Origin: Campylobacteraceae bacterium
GTDB taxonomy: Bacteria; Campylobacterota; Campylobacteria; Campylobacterales; Campylobacteraceae
Assembly (NCBI GenBank): GCA_012521935.1
Contig: JAAYLJ010000252.1
Location: 1-9,197 of the forward strand
Direction: 5' to 3'
DNA length: 9,197 nucleotides
A program made the position numbers and the translations under genes. This document shows, piece by piece, positions 6,252 through 9,197 of this stretch; positions within the stretch are counted from its first letter, which is position 1, and each line of letters starts with the position of its first letter. The notes beneath the pieces are model-generated. The model was given only the letters and a program-made list of their open reading frames with translations, did no database searches and was not told where the DNA came from.

Positions 6252-7463
6252 CTATAGTTTTATTGGAACTTTTACCTCAAAACAAGCACCGCCTCCCGCA
6301 TTAAAGGCTTTTATGCTGCCGTGCATACTATTTTCTACTATCATTTTACTCATATAAAGCCCAAGTCCCGTTCCAAGACTTGCTTGCTTTGTAGTAAAGT
6401 AAGGCTCAAATATCTTTTCAATTATATCCTCTTTAATTCCACCTGCATTATCTCTAATGGTAATTAAAAGAGTCTCTCCATCAAATCTTGCTATATGAAT
6501 GTCTATAAAATTATCTTTGCCAACTCTTTCTTTAAAGGCATCCTTTGCATTTGTTATTAAATTTATTAAAACTTGAACTAATTCACCTTTATATCCTCTA
6601 ACTTGTATCTTCTCCTCAGCCGTTACTCTTAAATTAATCTGCTCATTTCTAAGAGTTGCTTTTAGCATATTAAAAGCCTCTTCAATTACCTCATTTACTA
6701 TAAAATCCTCTTTTGGCTTATTAATACTAAAAAAATTCCTAAAATCATCAATGGTGTGAGACATTTTTTTTATAACCTGCTTACAATCCTCATAAGTTTC
6801 ATTAAACAAAGATCTATTTTTTTGTTCAAAAAACTTTTTTAACTTATATAGATGAATACCAAGCTCAGATAACGGCTGTCTCCATTGGTGCGCAATATTT
6901 CCTATCATCTCCCCCATTGAAGCAAGTCTTGCTTGTTGAGAGAGCAATCTTTCTTGCTCAGTTATCTTTTTTACCTGCTCTTTTACTCTTTGCTCTAAAT
7001 TTTTATTTAAATCTCTAAGTTCCATTGTTTGAACGCGAACTCTCTCTTCTAAAGTGGAATTTAGCAAGGTTAACTCTTCTTCTTTTGCCTTTAGGGCTTG
7101 GGTTAATTTTATGGGATCAGTCACATCATATCTAATGGCTATAAACTCAGGTATGTCATTTTTATCATCTAGCATTGGGCCAATAGTTTTATTTACATAT
7201 AAAACGCTTCCATCTTTTGCTAAATTTTTTGCTGTAGTTCTAAAAACTTTTTTACTTAAAATAGTATCCCACAGCTCTTTAAAAGTGCTCTCATCAACAT
7301 CAGGATGCCTAACTATATTGTGATTTGAGCCAATTAACTCCTCTTTTGTATAACCACTAATCTTGCAAAATTCACTATTTACAAAAGTGATGATTCCATT
7401 GATGTCTGTTTTTGATACTATATTGCTATTTTCTATCGCTTCTTGATAGGTTTTAAAATTCAT
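6252..7463 (-). CDS. Soluble PAS histidine kinase with Aer-like PAS domain (BumS-like by synteny)
   Basis: The 403-residue sensor has no membrane span, so it should sense from the cytoplasm. The PAS domain (about residues 8-115) resembles the FAD-binding PAS of Aer: Asn29 in FVNSEF, HNIVRHPDVD (48-57) and Trp65 in ELWDTI. A long coiled coil follows (about 121-180). The HisKA H-box is GNIAHQWRQPL with His192. The ATPase domain has the N-box NLITNAKDAF (Asn305), DNAGG (338-342), FEPYFTTK (352-359) and GTGLGL (364-369), all intact. The start ATG overlaps the upstream membrane-protein stop as ATGA, with AAGGGGAG 4 nt upstream. Together with the following regulator it forms a two-component system. 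The C. jejuni counterpart by position is BumS, reported to act mainly as a phosphatase responding to butyrate (from memory); whether this protein shares that signal is unknown. A redox or oxygen-related cue is an alternative. Confidence 0.93.
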   Translation of the reverse strand: MNFKTYQEAIENSNIVSKTDINGIITFVNSEFCKISGYTKEELIGSNHNIVRHPDVDESTFKELWDTILSKKVFRTTAKNLAKDGSVLYVNKTIGPMLDDKNDIPEFIAIRYDVTDPIKLTQALKAKEEELTLLNSTLEERVRVQTMELRDLNKNLEQRVKEQVKKITEQERLLSQQARLASMGEMIGNIAHQWRQPLSELGIHLYKLKKFFEQKNRSLFNETYEDCKQVIKKMSHTIDDFRNFFSINKPKEDFIVNEVIEEAFNMLKATLRNEQINLRVTAEEKIQVRGYKGELVQVLINLITNAKDAFKERVGKDNFIDIHIARFDGETLLITIRDNAGGIKEDIIEKIFEPYFTTKQASLGTGLGLYMSKMIVENSMHGSIKAFNAGGGACFEVKVPIKL

Positions 7464-8146
7464 GGTGCTCCCCTTGCGGCAACAAGCCCAATGTAACTCA
7501 TATATATCCCATATCCAACTATCATTATCCCAGCAATTTTTATCATGGCTTCTCTAAAGTTTGCACCTTTTAAAAATCCAATCAAATATCCAAAACTAAG
7601 CAAGATAGGAATGGTTGAGAGTCCAAAAATAAGCATAACCACTCCACCCCAAAACCATGAAGCTGTAGTTGCTGCCATTGCAAGGAAAAAATAGACTAAT
7701 CCGCAAGGTAAAAAACCATTAAGCACTCCTAGTCCAAAAAAACTAAAATATGAATCTGATCTAATTAAAGAGCTAAATGTTTGCTTTACTATTGGCAAGC
7801 TTGCCAAAGAGGACTCAATGGAAGTTAAAAATTTTACTTTACCCATCAATGAAAGCCCCATAAGGACCATTAAAATACCAATTAAAAAGTATAAATACCC
7901 AGTAGCAGTTACAGAAAAGGTTACGAGTTTTCCAATAGTTCCAAAAATTATCCCTAAAATAACATAAGAACTAACTCTTCCTAAATTATATATTATGTGT
8001 AAAAAAAGCTGTTTTAGTGCATGCTTTTTAGGGTTTATTTTTGCACTTGTATAAGCTACTACGAACCCCCCACACATTCCTATACAGTGCCCTAAACTCC
8101 CAAAAAAAGCTACACTAATGATGGCTAAAATATTTATATTATCTAT
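7460..8146 (-). CDS. TauE/SafE- or DsbD_2-like membrane protein, probable AUA start
   Basis: From the start proposed here the protein has 228 residues and about six membrane spans. The first span ends in GSLGHCIGMCGG (16-27; His20, Cys21, Cys25). A second conserved segment, NGFLPCGLVY (143-152, Cys148), starts the second half. HCxGMCGG plus PCG marks the DsbD_2/TauE-like family (Pfam PF13386), often found near cbb3 oxidase or copper-handling genes. Roles in copper delivery or thiol transfer are known guesses for the family. The first ATG in frame (8077) lies inside the HCxGMCGG motif and would delete the first span. Between the in-frame stop at 8180-8182 and that ATG there is no ATG, GTG or TTG. 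A strong AAGGAG lies 6 nt before an ATA at 8146, which I take as the start. The 3' end overlaps the kinase gene by ATGA. Confidence 0.85.
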   Translation of the reverse strand: MDNINILAIISVAFFGSLGHCIGMCGGFVVAYTSAKINPKKHALKQLFLHIIYNLGRVSSYVILGIIFGTIGKLVTFSVTATGYLYFLIGILMVLMGLSLMGKVKFLTSIESSLASLPIVKQTFSSLIRSDSYFSFFGLGVLNGFLPCGLVYFFLAMAATTASWFWGGVVMLIFGLSTIPILLSFGYLIGFLKGANFREAMIKIAGIMIVGYGIYMSYIGLVAARGAP

Positions 8147-8158
8147 ATCTTGCTCCTT
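8144..8158 (-). promoter_or_regulatory. Shine-Dalgarno and AUA start codon of the membrane protein gene
   Basis: AAGGAG (8158-8153) is followed after 6 nt (CAAGAT) by ATA (8146-8144). The Shine-Dalgarno begins inside the carA TAA stop. This placement is what decides the start of the downstream gene. Other in-frame non-canonical candidates (a second ATA at 8137-8135 and an ATT at 8131-8129) are further from the ribosome site. Confidence 0.6.
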
Positions 8159-9197
8159 ATAAAAGGGAGGAAAAAGCTTTTAAAACCTCTTTACTTTCAT
8201 TTGAATTTGGATTTAACTCAAACATAAAATTAGCAGTTATGATAGGATAGTTTTTAAAACTAACCCCAGCTATTGACTCATCTTTTAAACTTATGTAGTT
8301 TTGCTCAGATATATTTAAAATCTCTTCACTTAGGCTATAAAGATTTTTCATAATCGCTACTTCAACTTGGCCACTTTTTAAATTTTTAACTGGGTAGCTA
8401 CCTCCATAGTTCCAAGATGAACTATCTTTTAACTCATACCCTAAGGCAAGTGAAATTAATTTTTCACCTAAATTTAGTCCCAAAATTGGTACTTTGGCAC
8501 TAATTAACTCTTTTATATTTTTAATTATATTAGTATAAGAGTGCGGATCTCCTGGGCCATTAGATATAAGCACACCTGAAATATTTTTTGCTTTTATATC
8601 TTCATTTATCTTTGAAGCTTTGGTATTTGCAGGATAGATAGTAGCTTTAAAACCAGAGTCGCAAAGTAGTTTTAATAAAGATCTATTTACTCCTAAATCT
8701 AAAATTGCAATCTTTTTACCATCTTTTTCACAAGAAAAGTTATCTTCATTTTTTAAATTAGAAATTAAATCAAGCTTGCTATAATTTTTTGACTCATTTA
8801 AAATCTGTTTTAACTCATCTTTATTTGAGATTTTAGTTGAAGCTACCATCATAAATGATTTTTTATCTTTGGATAGTTTAGCTAAAAGCCTAGTATCTAT
8901 ATCATAAATTCCAAATCCATCATTAGAGTCAAAAAACTCTCTTAAGCTCTTTTTAGAGTTAAAATTTGATGGTTTTTCATTTAATCTTTTAATAATTAAG
9001 TTTGCATAAATGTTTGAACTTTGTGCATCTAAAGCGTTTATGCCAACCACTCCAACCTCAGGCATAGTAAAAACAATGAACTCATCTTTAGTACATGGAT
9101 TTGTGATTAACTCTTCATATCCACTCATTAAAGAGGCAAAAGTTAATCTTCCAACTCTAGTTTCACTTTTTCCAAAATGTTTCGCTTTTAAAAAGAG
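8157..9197 (-). CDS. carA: Carbamoyl-phosphate synthase small subunit-like protein lacking the glutaminase catalytic residues (5' partial)
   Basis: The frame is open to the right edge; 346 codons are visible and the true start lies outside. An ATG at 9128 is internal: the codons before it (FGKSETRVGRLTFASL) continue the CarA N-domain, and MSGYEELITNP matches MTGYQEILTDP of the family. IDTRLLAKL and ISNGPGDP are also CarA hallmarks. CarA normally hydrolyses glutamine and channels ammonia to CarB. Here the nucleophile elbow GICLGHQ reads GLNLGEK, with Asn at the Cys position (residue 219 counted from the 9128 Met; codon 8472-8474). GHHGxNHP reads WNYGGSYP, and the C-terminal GHPEASPGP reads close to MFELNPNS, with no His. 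The reading frame has no stops or shifts, so it is retained. It may be a structural partner of CarB or a diverged paralogue. Confidence 0.85.
   Translation of the reverse strand, partial: LFLKAKHFGKSETRVGRLTFASLMSGYEELITNPCTKDEFIVFTMPEVGVVGINALDAQSSNIYANLIIKRLNEKPSNFNSKKSLREFFDSNDGFGIYDIDTRLLAKLSKDKKSFMMVASTKISNKDELKQILNESKNYSKLDLISNLKNEDNFSCEKDGKKIAILDLGVNRSLLKLLCDSGFKATIYPANTKASKINEDIKAKNISGVLISNGPGDPHSYTNIIKNIKELISAKVPILGLNLGEKLISLALGYELKDSSSWNYGGSYPVKNLKSGQVEVAIMKNLYSLSEEILNISEQNYISLKDESIAGVSFKNYPIITANFMFELNPNSNESKEVLKAFSSLL

Noticed and set aside
7054..7323. 89-codon open frame on the plus strand
   Set aside because: It is antisense to the PAS region of the sensor kinase, with no supporting signal.
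8075..8077. ATG at 8077 as start of the membrane protein
   Set aside because: It falls within the conserved HCxGMCGG motif, removes the first membrane span and has no good Shine-Dalgarno.
8157..9197. Calling the CarA-like gene a pseudogene
   Set aside because: There is no internal stop or frameshift and other CarA motifs are kept, so loss of the catalytic residues alone does not show that the gene is dead.

Overview
The window is AT-rich, and every gene I can support lies on the minus strand, so it reads from right (9197) to left (1). Protein signatures and gene order point to a Campylobacterota (Epsilonproteobacteria) chromosome. The order carA, TauE/DsbD-like membrane protein, sensor kinase, response regulator, ccoNOQP, small accessory genes, addB matches, from memory, the Cj1494c to Cj1482c stretch of Campylobacter jejuni. 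I cannot name the species.

Region 1 (9197 to 5554): a 5'-truncated carA reading frame has lost the glutaminase catalytic Cys and His. A polytopic HCxGMCGG/PCG membrane protein follows; to be full length it must start at a non-AUG codon, best placed at an AUA. It overlaps by ATGA a soluble PAS histidine kinase with an Aer-like PAS domain, and a 20-nt gap separates that from an OmpR/PhoB-type response regulator. In C. jejuni the syntenic pair is, as I recall, BumSR.

Region 2 (5553 to 5423): this is the only real intergenic stretch. In transcription order it holds a weak AT-only hairpin, a direct repeat of TTAACAC with an 11-bp period, a TATAAT -10 box, a 24-bp inverted repeat at the predicted start site, and a small hairpin presenting the ccoN Shine-Dalgarno. 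The direct repeat sits where an OmpR/PhoB-type activator would bind, which suggests that the regulator next door controls the oxidase operon.

Region 3 (5422 to 1): a cbb3-type cytochrome c oxidase operon, ccoN-ccoO-ccoQ-ccoP, with all expected heme and copper ligands visible. It continues into a DUF4006-like protein, a 33-residue single-span membrane microprotein, a TPM-domain-like exported protein anchored at its C-terminus, and a FixH/CcoH-like protein. The genes are packed with 0 to 14 nt gaps or with overlaps. The start of an AddB-type recombination protein follows after 33 nt and runs off the left edge.

Together this is a terminal-oxidase module for microaerobic respiration with its own candidate sensor system and a set of small assembly or accessory proteins. 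The points most worth a second look are the glutaminase-dead CarA, the probable AUA start, the unlisted 33-residue gene, and the regulator-type direct repeat at the oxidase promoter.
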